A stretch of 32,243 nucleotides of DNA from Zelonia costaricensis. Taxonomy: Eukaryota; Euglenozoa; Kinetoplastea; Trypanosomatida; Trypanosomatidae. The stretch is taken from assembly GCA_030849075.1 (NCBI GenBank), contig JASAOO010003252.1, positions 1-32,243 on the forward strand, read 5' to 3'. Under the pieces are notes generated by a model, which saw nothing but the letters and a program-made list of their open reading frames with translations, did not search any database and was not told where the DNA came from. The translations under genes were made by a program, and so were the position numbers. Shown here in pieces: positions 9,936 through 19,077 of the stretch; positions within the stretch are counted from its first letter, which is position 1; each line of letters begins with the position of its first letter.

Positions 9936-10902
9936 CCCACATGCGAAGAAAAGAAGAAAAGACCGTGAAGGGGATAAGTGAGGCGAAAGAGCCGCCCGCC
10001 TAGCGACGAGTTAAAGCAGCGTTTGTGGAAGCGCGACTCCGACGCACACGCACAACGACACTCGCCCCTCCTCCTCGCTTTTCACTTCGCTCCCCCCCAT
10101 ATTTCTGCTTCACCTATTTCCCCCACCCCTTCTTCTTGTGCACTGTCGTGTGCCGTGAATGCCATCTTTATCCGCGCGAGTGCCCCCTACCGCCTCTCTT
10201 TCTCTCATGTTGACATCTGAGCCGTTTTCAGCGCACCCCGTGATGGCGCTCCCCCCCTCCCCCGACCTTGTGCTCTCCTCTCTCGACGCACCTTGTGGGG
10301 GAAGGGGGGAGCTCGACATCACCCCTCTCACCCCCCCCGCCGCGCCGCCCCGGTCCTTCACTGCGGGTGTCGACGAGTAAGGCTGCAAGGGACCCGTCGC
10401 ACGGGGTGGTCGACACAAAGAAACGCGGAGGAGACGCTGAACGGACGGTGCAAACCCCAAAACAACAAAAAAGCTAAACGGCTGTGTTGATGTTGGCCGT
10501 GCCACCACGCCGACGTAAGCGCCAACACACGAAACCAGTGAAGCGGCACCAAAACAGTGCCACGCCATTCGTAATCCGCGCCGCAGTAAGAAGCGAACCA
10601 AACTAAACCGCCCCAAAGGGACAACAAACAAAGAAACAAACAAACAACACGTACCACCCATCGAGACTGCTTGACAAAGGACACTCACAAGCGGGGCCCG
10701 GATCGACTTCATCCTGAAGTGCGCATTGTGGATGCTCGTGTGTAGCGATTATGGCGACCGGTTGAACGTCAACAGCTGCAAAAGCGAGGCACTCTTTTTT
10801 TTTCGAACGCGTTGTCTGGTGCAGCGGGAATACTACAGGAGCCTCCCCTCCCCTCCTTCCCACGCATGCACTCGCTACCGGGCGGTCGAACCTTGTGTGA
10901 GT

Positions 10903-10925
10903 GGGTGGGTGGGGGGGGGGTAGGG
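10903..10925 (+). other. four-tract G-quadruplex motif
   Basis: GGG-T-GGG-T-(G)10-TA-GGG: four G-tracts with loops of 1, 1 and 2 nt on the sense strand. It lies about 100 nt upstream of the polypyrimidine tract that serves the 11252 gene. Confidence 0.65.
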
Positions 10926-11023
10926 TCGGCGTCTTCCGTCTTCAAAGGAACCACCAAGATGCGTCGCCGCACTTCTCCACCACTGACATCCTGTTGTGTT
11001 CTGCTGCTGACGCTGCTCATTCG

Positions 11024-11053
11024 CGTCTTCCTTTTTTCCTCCGCTTCCTCCAG
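11024..11053 (+). promoter_or_regulatory. predicted trans-splice acceptor for the 11252 gene
   Basis: A pyrimidine tract containing TTTTTT and CCGCTTCCTCC is followed by AG at 11052-11053. There is no ATG between this AG and 11252, giving a 5' UTR of about 198 nt that contains a CA repeat. Confidence 0.6.
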
Positions 11054-11251
11054 GCCAAAACAAACCGATCGCAGGAGCGCGTCCACCAAACTACCCGTGC
11101 ACGCCTCGTTGGCTCACAAGTACACACGCACACAAACGCACACACACACACACCCAGTCCGCGAGCTGCCCTCGAGAAACCGTCCTTGGCGGCGTCGGCC
11201 ACTCCGCAGCCTCGGTGTTGCAAGGTGTTCAGCCTGCTTGCTCGCAGCGTC

Positions 11252-11587
11252 ATGGCCAGCATGCCTGCGTCAGCGAGCCCTGGCGCTGCCGCTGCAACCA
11301 CCTTGAACACAGCTTCCAGTGCCGGCGCATTGGAGGAGGCCGCTGCCATCGCCGCCGGGTACGGGAAGGGTCGTTACACCGCCTATTACGTACACAGCAC
11401 TCAGCTGCCGACTTTCAACACCAGCAGCGGAAGCAGCGGGCGCCATACATCGACGGAGGGTGCCGGCGGCGCGGCTGCGGCGCTCTTCACCGCCGGGGAC
11501 TTCAGCGTGCTGCCGCATCCCGAGTACGCTGGCCGCAGCGGCAAGACCCTGAACAAGCCGCTGTACCTCCATCACCTCAAGTCGTGA
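11252..11587 (+). CDS. unrecognised small protein, 111 residues
   Basis: The ATG at 11252 is the first ATG after the acceptor at 11052-11053; Met4 is an in-frame alternative. The first 35 residues are Ala/Ser/Thr-rich. They are followed by a more ordered stretch, GYGKGRYTAYYVHSTQLPTF (about 36-55), a Ser/Gly/Ala linker, and a C-terminal block from DFSVLPHPEYAGRSGKTLN to LYLHHLKS. The two Tyr/His/Pro-containing blocks look like real protein rather than translated spacer, and the codon use fits its neighbours. No transmembrane segment, catalytic motif or known family is seen. Its 3' flank carries the densest set of inverted repeats in the window. Whether it is expressed is unproven; the clean acceptor and single open start favour it. 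Confidence 0.7.
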   Translation: MASMPASASPGAAAATTLNTASSAGALEEAAAIAAGYGKGRYTAYYVHSTQLPTFNTSSGSSGRHTSTEGAGGAAAALFTAGDFSVLPHPEYAGRSGKTLNKPLYLHHLKS

Positions 11588-11778
11588 CAAGGCAAAGTCG
11601 AACTATGAAGGGTGAGGCTGCGAGCCAAGCGCTGGCATCTGCTTGCGGCGATTTGTTTGTGTGCTGCTGTGAAGAGGAGGGGGGGGGAGAGGGCTCGTAT
11701 GCGGGCCGAGAAGTGACGGTGGTGACGGCCTCATGCGACGGCCCAGACTGGAAAGTCGCACTAAAAGATGACGAGAAT

Positions 11779-11940
11779 GAACCGTTGAGAACGGTTCTTG
11801 GTGCCGGGTGCCGCGGTACCCATGTCACGCACGTGAGGTCTAGGTGTTGTGCTTACCTCCTCTGACTCGACATTCACAGCTTGAGCTGTGTGTGGATGTA
11901 ACGCCTCTGCATCTCGCCAAGGTAGCACCTGTGTGCACCT
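11779..11940 (+). other. cluster of four short hairpins in a 3' UTR
   Basis: Four inverted repeats lie within 162 nt. At 11779-11797, GAACCGTT / AACGGTTC form a perfect 8-bp stem with a GAG loop. At 11825-11836, TCACG / CGTGA are separated by CA. At 11875-11890, CACAGCT / AGCTGTG have a 2-nt centre (or 6 bp with a TTGA loop). At 11920-11940, AGGT-A-GCAC / GTGC-ACCT form eight pairs with one bulged A and a CTGT loop. The arms are read directly from the sequence; a role as a regulatory element or small RNA is inference. Confidence 0.5.
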
Positions 11941-12220
11941 CCTTCGCTTGTGCCTCTGACGCAACACTCCCTTTTCCATCATCTTCACTGCGCTTTCCCC
12001 CGCTTTCAACCATCTCTGTGCCACTCCTCTGCGTTGAATGCACTTCTCGGCCCCCGTCCTTCGAGAGCCCGGGCAGAGTCACTTGTAGCAGCGTCGCAGC
12101 GAGAAGGCGGGATCCGTGTACGGGCTGGCCGTAGCATAGTGGGCAGTTTGGAGACTCGTGTTTGTCCAGAAAAGGAAAACAACAACAGCAAGAACGCGCG
12201 CGAAATACACACACCGCTGC

Positions 12221-12253
12221 CTTTTTTTTTCCCACGAACACACACCCACACAG
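12221..12253 (+). promoter_or_regulatory. predicted trans-splice acceptor for the 12291 gene
   Basis: A CT(9)CCC tract (12221-12233) followed by a CA-rich segment has its first AG at 12252-12253. The predicted 5' UTR is only about 37 nt and lacks other ATGs. Confidence 0.55.
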
Positions 12254-12290
12254 AGAACTAAACACACTCCCAAACATCATTTGCGCCATC

Positions 12291-14297
12291 ATGACCTTGG
12301 CTGGCGCCTTCTCCGGGTCACCGAGCACGGTGGAGATCACCGTGCAGGACCCCGCGACGCAGGCCGATCGCGTGTTCGTCTGCCCCCTGACGCCGCTCCG
12401 GACACACATGCGCTTCTTCGAGCCGCTGATCCAGCGCCAACTCAACGAGGCGAAGCCGGCTCCGTCGCAGGCCTTCACGTCTGCCTCCGCCTCCGCCGAA
12501 GCGGCTGTGCCGCCTGGGGCACCGCTGACGCTGCGTGCCCGGTGCGACCACACAACTTTCCAGTGGCTCGTGGAGTGGATGAGCGGGAAGTCGCCCGCGC
12601 TCACACGCTCCAACGTCGTGAGTGTCTGCCTCTCCTCCAGCTTTCTGCAGATGCCGGACCTGTGCGACGACGCGCTGGGGTACCTCAGTCAGCACCTGCC
12701 AGACCTCGTGGCCTCCACCTTCGACCTGACGAACCTGCCGACGCATCTGGTGCTGCGGCTGAGTCACATGGTGCGCGACACCGAGCTCGCCGCGGCCCTG
12801 CTCCGCCTGCACGAGCTGCGTGAGCCCGCCCACCCCAACCGCGCCTTCGTCGCCTCGCTGCTCCAGCACTACGCCGGGAAGGTGATTGGGCTGGGGGAAG
12901 TGGAAGCGACAGAGGCGATGGCACCGCCGGTGCGGACGCGCGACGGCACGCTGGTGCTCTCGTCTGCGTGTGGCCTGCGCTGGTGCCGCCTGTGCGCCGG
13001 CCTCTTCGACGAAGCCGAGTTGCAGCGGCTGCAGCGCACCTCGCAGTTCTCTGCCCCCGAGTGCCCGGCCCAGACAGTGGAGGGGCAGACCACTGCGGCC
13101 GACGGGACAGGCAGACAGCGCACCGCCATGACGCGGTGCGTTGGCTCACGTGGCGAGCTCTTCGCGAGCCACGCTGCATCCCGCCATGCCATGCCCGTGG
13201 TCACGGAGGCCGCACCGGCGATGAGGGATCAGACGGCGGCACCCACGGTACGCACGAGCACCGCGTCGGTGAGTACCGCCGCTGCTGCTGCCGCCGCCGC
13301 CAGCGGAGCAACGCCGCCGCCGCAGGCCACCGCTGCCGCCTCGTCGTCGTCGCCGGCCGAGTTGGAGCGGTGGGGGTGGCGGCTCATCGGGGCGTGCCGC
13401 TACGTGGGCTGCCGTCGCTGTTTTCACCTCGTGCCGCTGCTCGAGGTGCCGCAGCACCACTGCTCGGAGCTGCCCAGCAAGTTCACGGCGGCCGACAACT
13501 CCGCCGAGGACATCAGCGTGCTCGTGCGCTGGATCGAGTACTGCGCGGCAAATGAGGTGTACGCGAGCGAGGGCGGCCTGACGACGATCCGGTACAGCGG
13601 GCCGGCGCACGTGCTGGCACAGGAGGTGGTCGACGTGCCTGCCGGCGTGGCAGCTGCGGCAGCGGCGGCGTGGAGTCGGGGCGGCGACGCAGCCGGGGTC
13701 ACGGGCACCACGGCAACCGCTGGCGCGCTGCTTCCGTCGGACTTCGCGAGCAGCGCCGTGGCTGCGGCATTGGGCGCCGACGCAGCGCAGCAGGCGGCGC
13801 GGCCCACCGCACGGGAAGTTTCTTTCTGGGCCACGAAGCCCTTCTACGTGGACGAGGTGATGAGTGACGGTATTGTCGACATCGACATCCTCAACTACGT
13901 GGAGCGGCAGCGCTGCCTCGAAATTGAACTGCTGCAGCGCCGTGCCTCGGCCGCGCAGAATTCGGGGCCGATGCCGCTGTCGGTGGCGCCCGTCGTGGCC
14001 TCGGCGGTGACGCCAGGCGGCGGCGCGGGGTCGGCGGCGCTGGCGCTGGCGGCCTCCTCACCACGGCCGGCATCCAGCGCAGGCGGGGGCAGCACTGCGG
14101 GCAGTGGGCCGCGTCCCCGTGGCACGGTGGGTGGGGGCAGCGGCAACCCCGGCGGTGGTGTCAGCAACAGTGCCACGGCGAGCGGTGCGGCCGGCGCCAT
14201 GAGTGGCGGTGGCGGCGCTGGTGGTGCGCGCGGCAGCCGCATGCGCACCAACCCGTACGCGCTGACGTATGGAACCCTCACCGCGTCGCACCGATGA
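12291..14297 (+). CDS. SANBR/KIAA1841-like BTB-domain protein
   Basis: A 668-residue protein; the ATG at 12291 is the first after the acceptor. Residues about 14-175 follow the pattern of the atypical BTB domain of animal SANBR (KIAA1841; formerly DUF3342): VFVCPLTPLRTHMRFFEPLI, then a short acidic or variable stretch, RCDHTTFQWLVEWM, NVVSVCLSSSFLQMPDLCDD and TFDLTNLPTHLVLRL. The homology continues past the BTB. A CxxC at C232/C235 and a second at C374/C377, within the WGWRLIGACRYVGCRRCF segment and followed by HHC at 389-391, match the Cys-rich region downstream of the SANBR BTB and could bind zinc. A poly-Ala/Ser linker separates the two, and the last 120 residues are Gly/Ala/Ser-rich. The N-terminal SANT domain of animal SANBR is absent. 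In animals SANBR dampens class-switch recombination; that role cannot apply here, so the function is unknown, perhaps a BTB dimer or adaptor. The family call rests on remembered pattern similarity. Confidence 0.8.
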   Translation: MTLAGAFSGSPSTVEITVQDPATQADRVFVCPLTPLRTHMRFFEPLIQRQLNEAKPAPSQAFTSASASAEAAVPPGAPLTLRARCDHTTFQWLVEWMSGKSPALTRSNVVSVCLSSSFLQMPDLCDDALGYLSQHLPDLVASTFDLTNLPTHLVLRLSHMVRDTELAAALLRLHELREPAHPNRAFVASLLQHYAGKVIGLGEVEATEAMAPPVRTRDGTLVLSSACGLRWCRLCAGLFDEAELQRLQRTSQFSAPECPAQTVEGQTTAADGTGRQRTAMTRCVGSRGELFASHAASRHAMPVVTEAAPAMRDQTAAPTVRTSTASVSTAAAAAAAASGATPPPQATAAASSSSPAELERWGWRLIGACRYVGCRRCFHLVPLLEVPQHHCSELPSKFTAADNSAEDISVLVRWIEYCAANEVYASEGGLTTIRYSGPAHVLAQEVVDVPAGVAAAAAAAWSRGGDAAGVTGTTATAGALLPSDFASSAVAAALGADAAQQAARPTAREVSFWATKPFYVDEVMSDGIVDIDILNYVERQRCLEIELLQRRASAAQNSGPMPLSVAPVVASAVTPGGGAGSAALALAASSPRPASSAGGGSTAGSGPRPRGTVGGGSGNPGGGVSNSATASGAAGAMSGGGGAGGARGSRMRTNPYALTYGTLTASHR

Positions 14298-15216
14298 GCG
14301 GCCTGCATTGAATGCGGCATCAGGACGGCACGTAGCCCTTCCTCCCCCGCCGCGCACTTTCCTACACCGCAGCTCTCCCGCGCTCACTTCATTCCTGTTG
14401 CGAGGTTGCTTCGGGTGCTGGGTCTGCGCGAGCGAGAACTGGGGCTGGCTGGGCGGAGACTGTTTCCCGGTGCGTGGGCCCACTTGAGCTGCGCGCGCTG
14501 CGGTGCCGCGCACCTGCGGCATGTCCATCAAAGCAGGAGTGCCCTTTCCCTCCCTTGTGTGACTCGACTGGCGTGTGTGCGGGGGGCGGGGAGGGGCGTC
14601 GCGTGGCACCCGCCGAGCACGGCTGTACGTAAGCAGCATACAAAAGAACAACAACAAAAAGGGTGAGCGACAGGGCTCGCAGGGTCGCTGCTGCGTGTGG
14701 CGCGCGGCAGACTTGCACGCACGCAACACGCCGACGTGTCGTGAGCGAGGGACACAGCAGAGTCGACAAACGAAAACAGGGGTGGAGGAAGGGCGGAGCC
14801 GTGACGCCGGCAGCTGCACTGTCCGCCAACATTGATGCGACAGTTGCGCAGTTGCGTCTGCATTCTCCCGCCCGGATCCTGACGCACGCCCAGCACGGCT
14901 TTCCCAGTCCCCCATGTCTCTTCACGCTGCACGTGTTCTTGCCCACCCCCGCTCCCTCCTTCGCCCACGGCACTCTGTGTTCTCTTCGTCCCACGCTCCC
15001 GAATTTGGATGTGTGGTGGAAGGGGAGGGTTGGCTGCAGTCTGCCCGTTCGACCAACCGGAGCCCGACTGTCCCGTGCGAAGGCGCAGCGCACAAGAGTT
15101 CTCCGCTCCCACGCGCGATACACATACACACACACACATACACAGACGGTGATTGGGAGTTAAAGTCCACGCGAAATCTAGTGAAGGGGCACAAAGTTCT
15201 CTTCCTTCTGCGCGCG
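14298..15216. other. 0.9-kb spacer
   Basis: Pyrimidine-rich sequence is followed by an A-rich CAA island (14640-14660), a long tract ending in AG at 15021-15022, and a short CA repeat in the predicted 5' UTR of the next gene (about 15120-15140). No gene is seen. Confidence 0.65.
14936..15022 (+). promoter_or_regulatory. predicted trans-splice acceptor for the 15217 gene
   Basis: A C/T-rich tract (14936-15000) runs without an AG until 15021-15022. That AG lies downstream of the in-frame ATG at 14914 and of an out-of-frame ATG at 15009, so both should be removed from the mature mRNA. The next ATG is 15217. Confidence 0.6.
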
Positions 15217-18200
15217 ATGCGGCGCCTCGGCCATTCCGCGCCGTCATGGCAGTGCGCCAAGGGTGCACGCGCGCGACGCGTTTGTGAGCGCGCCGCACCC
15301 ACGCACGCGGTGGTGCCCCAGCGCGAAGTAGAAGCCACCGCGCATCGTCGACGCGAGTGGTGGCGCGAGTGGCCCACGCAGGAGGCAGTCGAGCGCATCG
15401 ACACACTCGTCTACTTGCTCGGCCGCTACCCACGGACGGCGGGTCAGGCTGGGGCCAGTGCTCCCCCAGCGACGAACGCGACGGTTTCTCCGACCCCCTC
15501 GCCACCGCACACCGCCCCTTCACCCTTGCCGGCGCCACGTCCCGCAACGCGGCTGAAGGCGGCCAAGGCGAAGCTCAGCGCGCTGAACGCGTCGGCAGTG
15601 CCGGCGCGCGCGTCCGTGCACACACCGGTTTCTCCCGTGGCGTCGTCCTCTACTGGAGCGGCGGGCAGAGCGCCCTTGGCCGGCGCGTCCGCGGCATCAA
15701 AGTGGGTCTCCGCCTCGACTGCAGCCGCTCCGCTCTTCCACGCGTCGACGGCACGGTCGGGCACCGACGACGGCGCTGCCAGCGAGGCCCTTGGCACGCA
15801 CCCCGCTCCCGCGACCCCGCTCGCTGTGGTGGAGGCGCGTGCCCGGCAGTGGCGGCAGCGCGAAGCACACGTGCAGGAGCGGCAGGAGAGGCTCGAGGCT
15901 GCCGAGGACGCCGCGTGGCAGCGTCTTCTCTCGCACCCGCCGGCGCTCTTCGCCGACGAGGCTGCCGTGCTGCGCCGCTTCGGCATGGGCGCGTTCGTGA
16001 GCCCACACGTCCGCGGCTTCGACGGACTCTTCCGCCAGCGCTGGCAGGACTTCCACGTCACGGAGATGATGACGCACTCGGGCTGCGACGTGGTGGAGGG
16101 GCAGGAGGATGCTGAGGCGGCTGGCCTGCGCCGGCACGGCGCCGTGGCTGTGTCTCGCAACTACAACTACAGCATCCCGCGGCTGCCTGGGACACTCATG
16201 CAGCGGGAGCGCGATGAGGAAGTCGTGGAGGAGGGAGCTGCAGCTGCTGCCGACGGCGCCGCCGAACCGCCTTCACCGTTCTTCTTTCAGGTTGATGTGC
16301 GCGCGCGCGTCCGGGAGCTGCAGGAGGAGGCGGTGTTGCCGAGGGACCGTGCTGCCGTGGCACACGCCCTGCAACGCGAAGCGCAGCGCCACGCGACCGG
16401 GCCGCCGAACCCTCCCGGCGACACCACAGAAGGTCATCCGCGTGGACAGTATGAGGCGCGCAGTTCGAGTGACGCCCACCTCGTGGCCGACGCGTCCTCG
16501 CTGCCCCCTCCCGCGCCTGACGGAGCGGCGATGTCTGCGCCGGCAAACGCGCTGCCGAGCGCTGCTGCCGCCGCGTGTGGAACCCTGGTGCAGTGTGCCA
16601 CCCGGGGTGACGCAGACCAGTCCGACCACGGGGCGCCAGACGACAGCACGAACACCGAGCTTGAGGGCACTGGCGTTCACTACCTCCAGTGCACGCTGCA
16701 CAAGCAGCACCTGGCGCACGGGCACGCACTGGCACACATCGCCCAGACCCTCCGCGTCCACCCGCGTAGCATCAGCGTGGCCGGCATCAAGGACTTCGTC
16801 GGCGACACAGTGCAGCGCGTGCGTCTCAAGAATGTCTCGCCGGCGTCCGCGCTCGCGGCGAATCGCCGCTTCCGACGTAAGGGCCTGCGCATGACGCTGT
16901 CCAACTTCTCCTACGAGTCCGCACCGCTCGTGCCGGGCGACCTGTTTGGCAACCACTTTTGCGTCGTGCTGCGCGACGTCGCCGTGCCTCGTGCGGCGCT
17001 GGCCGACGCCGTGGCTGCCTTTGCGGAGCACGGCTTCCCCAACTACTACGGCTGCCAGCGCTTCTCGTGGTTTGGCGGGCGGCAGGACGCCGCGTTGGCG
17101 CTGCTGCGGCACAACTGGCTGGCGTTTGCCTTTCTATTCCTCAATTACACCGCCACTGACCGCACGCTGCGGGACCTGCTGCAGCGGCCTAAGAAGTACC
17201 CGCACCCCGCACAGGACCAGTACCGCCGCTGCGTGGTGCGTCGACTGCGCCGCATCGCTGTGGAGCCGACGGACCTCGACGTGGCGCCATTCCTGACCTG
17301 CCCGTCTCTGAGCGACGTCCTGACCCACGCCGATGGCCAACCCTTCAGCACCGTGGAGGAGCTCATCTGTGCCCAGCTGCGCGACGCGTACTTTGACCTC
17401 GACGAGCAGGGGCGGCGGCTGACGGCGCAGCGGCTGTCCAGCTTCCTGTGGAACCAGGCGCTGACGCTCCGGCTGCACCACTGCGGCGGCACGCAGGTGC
17501 TGGACGGCGACCTGGTTGCGCCCGCCGCGATCCGGCAGCTCTCCACCAGCGTCGAGGACCGCCAGGACTGGTTCCAGACGTTCGGCCAGCGCGTCACGGC
17601 CGAGAACCGATCTCGCTACACCATCGATGACGTCGTGCACCCTGGCTTCTCCTTCGACGGCATCCGCCTGCCAGAGAACGTCGTCGGCGCGTACTACGAG
17701 CAGATCTGCGACAAGTACGGCCTCGACTGGCGGGCGCAGCACTCGCGGGCCGGGCTGCGGGACTTCCGCGAGCCGCCGCGGCCCATAATCCGCAAGCCGC
17801 TCCAGCTGTCGTACGAGTACGACGAGGTGGCCAGCGTGCTGACGCTGCGCTTCGCGCTAGAGCGGGGCTGCTACGCGAATGTGGCGCTGTCGGAGTTGAT
17901 GAAGGCGGTGCGCGGCCTCGGCTCCGACGACGTGACGCTCCTGCCACTACCCGATGCCCTATGGGAGCAGCTCGGTGAGCGGGACCCGGGCTACGTGACG
18001 ACGCTGCAGGACATCTACGTCGGCTACGAGGATGGCGTCGGCTTCACCGGGGACGAGGCGACAGTCGACGCGGCGGTCGGCTCGCAGGGCAAAGTCTGGG
18101 ACCACACCGGGCCGCTCTTCCTCCCTGACCGCGAGGACCCGTTCCGCAAGGCGCACCGCTGGAGCAGCCAGCACCTCCTGCGCAACTCGGAGCGCCGCGC

Positions 18201-18495
18201 GCGTGAGGCGGAGGAGATGACGCGGCTTCTGTTTGACCGCCCGCTGGCGAAGCAGCTGAAGGAGGGCGAGGTGGACACGTACGCGGGCCACATCGTGCCG
18301 CTGCCGCCCAACGCATCCGCGAAGCTCGTGCACGCCAAGGTGATGCAGCGCAAGCGCCGCTTTTCCGGTGCGCCGCGTGTCGTGCCGCACATCCGTCGCT
18401 CGACGAGCGCGCGCCGCGGCGGCGCAGCGGGTGCCCGCTCGCCCCTCCCCGCTTTCCAGTCCCTGAACAAGAACTCGTGGAACTTCACGTGGTAG
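15217..18495 (+). CDS. PUS7: TruD/PUS7-family RNA pseudouridine synthase
   Basis: A 1092-residue protein predicted to isomerise uridine to pseudouridine in tRNA or other RNA. The TruD-type fold begins near residue 258 (GFDGLFRQRWQDFHVTEM, the usual N-terminal motif). The catalytic motif is A-G-I-K-D with the nucleophilic Asp at D526, and N-Y-Y-G-C-Q-R-F at 609-616 matches the family's NxFGxQRF motif. Later family-like segments include QRLSSFLWNQALTLRL and HPGFSFDGIRLPENVV. It is much longer than yeast or human Pus7 (about 660-680 residues) because of a 260-residue N-terminal extension, a low-complexity insertion at about 355-485, and a basic C-terminal tail rich in Arg and Lys. The first 23 residues (MRRLGHSAPSWQ onward) are basic and free of Asp/Glu, so mitochondrial import is possible. 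An in-frame ATG at 14914 exists but precedes the predicted splice site. Family assignment is firm; RNA target and compartment are inferred. Confidence 0.92.
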   Translation: MRRLGHSAPSWQCAKGARARRVCERAAPTHAVVPQREVEATAHRRREWWREWPTQEAVERIDTLVYLLGRYPRTAGQAGASAPPATNATVSPTPSPPHTAPSPLPAPRPATRLKAAKAKLSALNASAVPARASVHTPVSPVASSSTGAAGRAPLAGASAASKWVSASTAAAPLFHASTARSGTDDGAASEALGTHPAPATPLAVVEARARQWRQREAHVQERQERLEAAEDAAWQRLLSHPPALFADEAAVLRRFGMGAFVSPHVRGFDGLFRQRWQDFHVTEMMTHSGCDVVEGQEDAEAAGLRRHGAVAVSRNYNYSIPRLPGTLMQRERDEEVVEEGAAAAADGAAEPPSPFFFQVDVRARVRELQEEAVLPRDRAAVAHALQREAQRHATGPPNPPGDTTEGHPRGQYEARSSSDAHLVADASSLPPPAPDGAAMSAPANALPSAAAAACGTLVQCATRGDADQSDHGAPDDSTNTELEGTGVHYLQCTLHKQHLAHGHALAHIAQTLRVHPRSISVAGIKDFVGDTVQRVRLKNVSPASALAANRRFRRKGLRMTLSNFSYESAPLVPGDLFGNHFCVVLRDVAVPRAALADAVAAFAEHGFPNYYGCQRFSWFGGRQDAALALLRHNWLAFAFLFLNYTATDRTLRDLLQRPKKYPHPAQDQYRRCVVRRLRRIAVEPTDLDVAPFLTCPSLSDVLTHADGQPFSTVEELICAQLRDAYFDLDEQGRRLTAQRLSSFLWNQALTLRLHHCGGTQVLDGDLVAPAAIRQLSTSVEDRQDWFQTFGQRVTAENRSRYTIDDVVHPGFSFDGIRLPENVVGAYYEQICDKYGLDWRAQHSRAGLRDFREPPRPIIRKPLQLSYEYDEVASVLTLRFALERGCYANVALSELMKAVRGLGSDDVTLLPLPDALWEQLGERDPGYVTTLQDIYVGYEDGVGFTGDEATVDAAVGSQGKVWDHTGPLFLPDREDPFRKAHRWSSQHLLRNSERRAREAEEMTRLLFDRPLAKQLKEGEVDTYAGHIVPLPPNASAKLVHAKVMQRKRRFSGAPRVVPHIRRSTSARRGGAAGARSPLPAFQSLNKNSWNFTW

Positions 18496-19076
18496 CGGAG
18501 GGTCGGAGGCGGGAGTGGGCCGGGACTGCGAGGGGAGAAGCGGCGTGCGTGTGCGGGTCAGTGCCTTTGGCGCCTCACCCAACTCGGCTGCAGCGCGCAT
18601 CGTCTTTGTTCACGCACTTCCCTCGCCGGCGCACCGTGTCCTTCTTCCACAGATTGCGCTGCAGCACGAACGGCAAGGCCTGATGTGCCCCTTGTCGAGG
18701 TACGACTAAAGACGCCCGTGGCGGGCTGACTCGAGGACACGTGCGTGCCGGACGGTACCACCCACGCGCGCCTTCCGCATCACCGCACCGCCGCCCCAAA
18801 GACAAAGACAAAGGGGACACCGCCTCGCAACACCAACAACAAAACTCGAGGCCAACGTGCAGACAAGACACTTTTTTTTTTTCGGCGCGGCCGTTCTTCC
18901 TTGCACTTGAGTGCTGGAGTGGGAGGTCGTCCCCCACCCCCACCCCTCTCTCTCCAGCGTGTCGCTGCACCTCTCCGCACACTCCCCGTGCATGTGCTGT
19001 GGCGAAGCTCGTATGCCCCCCTCGCTGCTCTCACGTGCAAACCTCTTTGCTCTCGCTTCACCCCCACACCCCCACC

Positions 19077-19077
<1 letters not shown>

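Larger units (their letters stand above)
6900..11251. other. 4.35-kb gene-free spacer
   Basis: This is unusually long for a spacer between co-directional genes; the others in this polycistron are 0.3-2.3 kb. The + strand is T/C/G-rich, with many T runs (7127-7137, 8096-8105, 8774-8786), (GT) and (CA) repeats, G-runs, and a strong acceptor at 8774-8805 with no gene behind it. The segment at about 10480-10800 differs from the rest: it is A/C-rich and less repetitive, with CAA islands at 10455-10475 and 10620-10650. The open frames present encode low-complexity Ser/Phe/Cys/Pro strings and are not called. Confidence 0.7.
11588..12290. other. 0.7-kb spacer with structured 3' region
   Basis: Downstream of the 111-residue gene there is a G-run at about 11677-11690, then a non-repetitive stretch carrying four short inverted repeats (11779-11940). 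After that come pyrimidine-rich sequence, a CAA island (about 12175-12190) and the acceptor for the next gene. No further gene is seen. Confidence 0.65.

Noticed and set aside
10110..10712. 200-codon - strand ORF in the long spacer
   Set aside because: On the wrong strand for the polycistron, with no - strand acceptor or recognisable domain; its hydrophobic part is translated A/C-rich repeat.
10882..10894. Possible tRNA B-box on the - strand (GGTTCGACC)
   Set aside because: Does not complete the GGTTCGANTCC consensus and no cloverleaf or A-box is found at the right distance.
11766..11866. Possible box C/D snoRNA (AAGATGA ... CTGA)
   Set aside because: The C box has a mismatch at a conserved position and the terminal stem is not adjacent to the boxes; kept only as part of the hairpin-cluster observation.
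14914..15216. N-terminal extension of the PUS7 homologue from the ATG at 14914
   Set aside because: The extension translates a C/T tract and a CA repeat (HIHTHTYTD), and the first AG after the tract lies downstream of this ATG.
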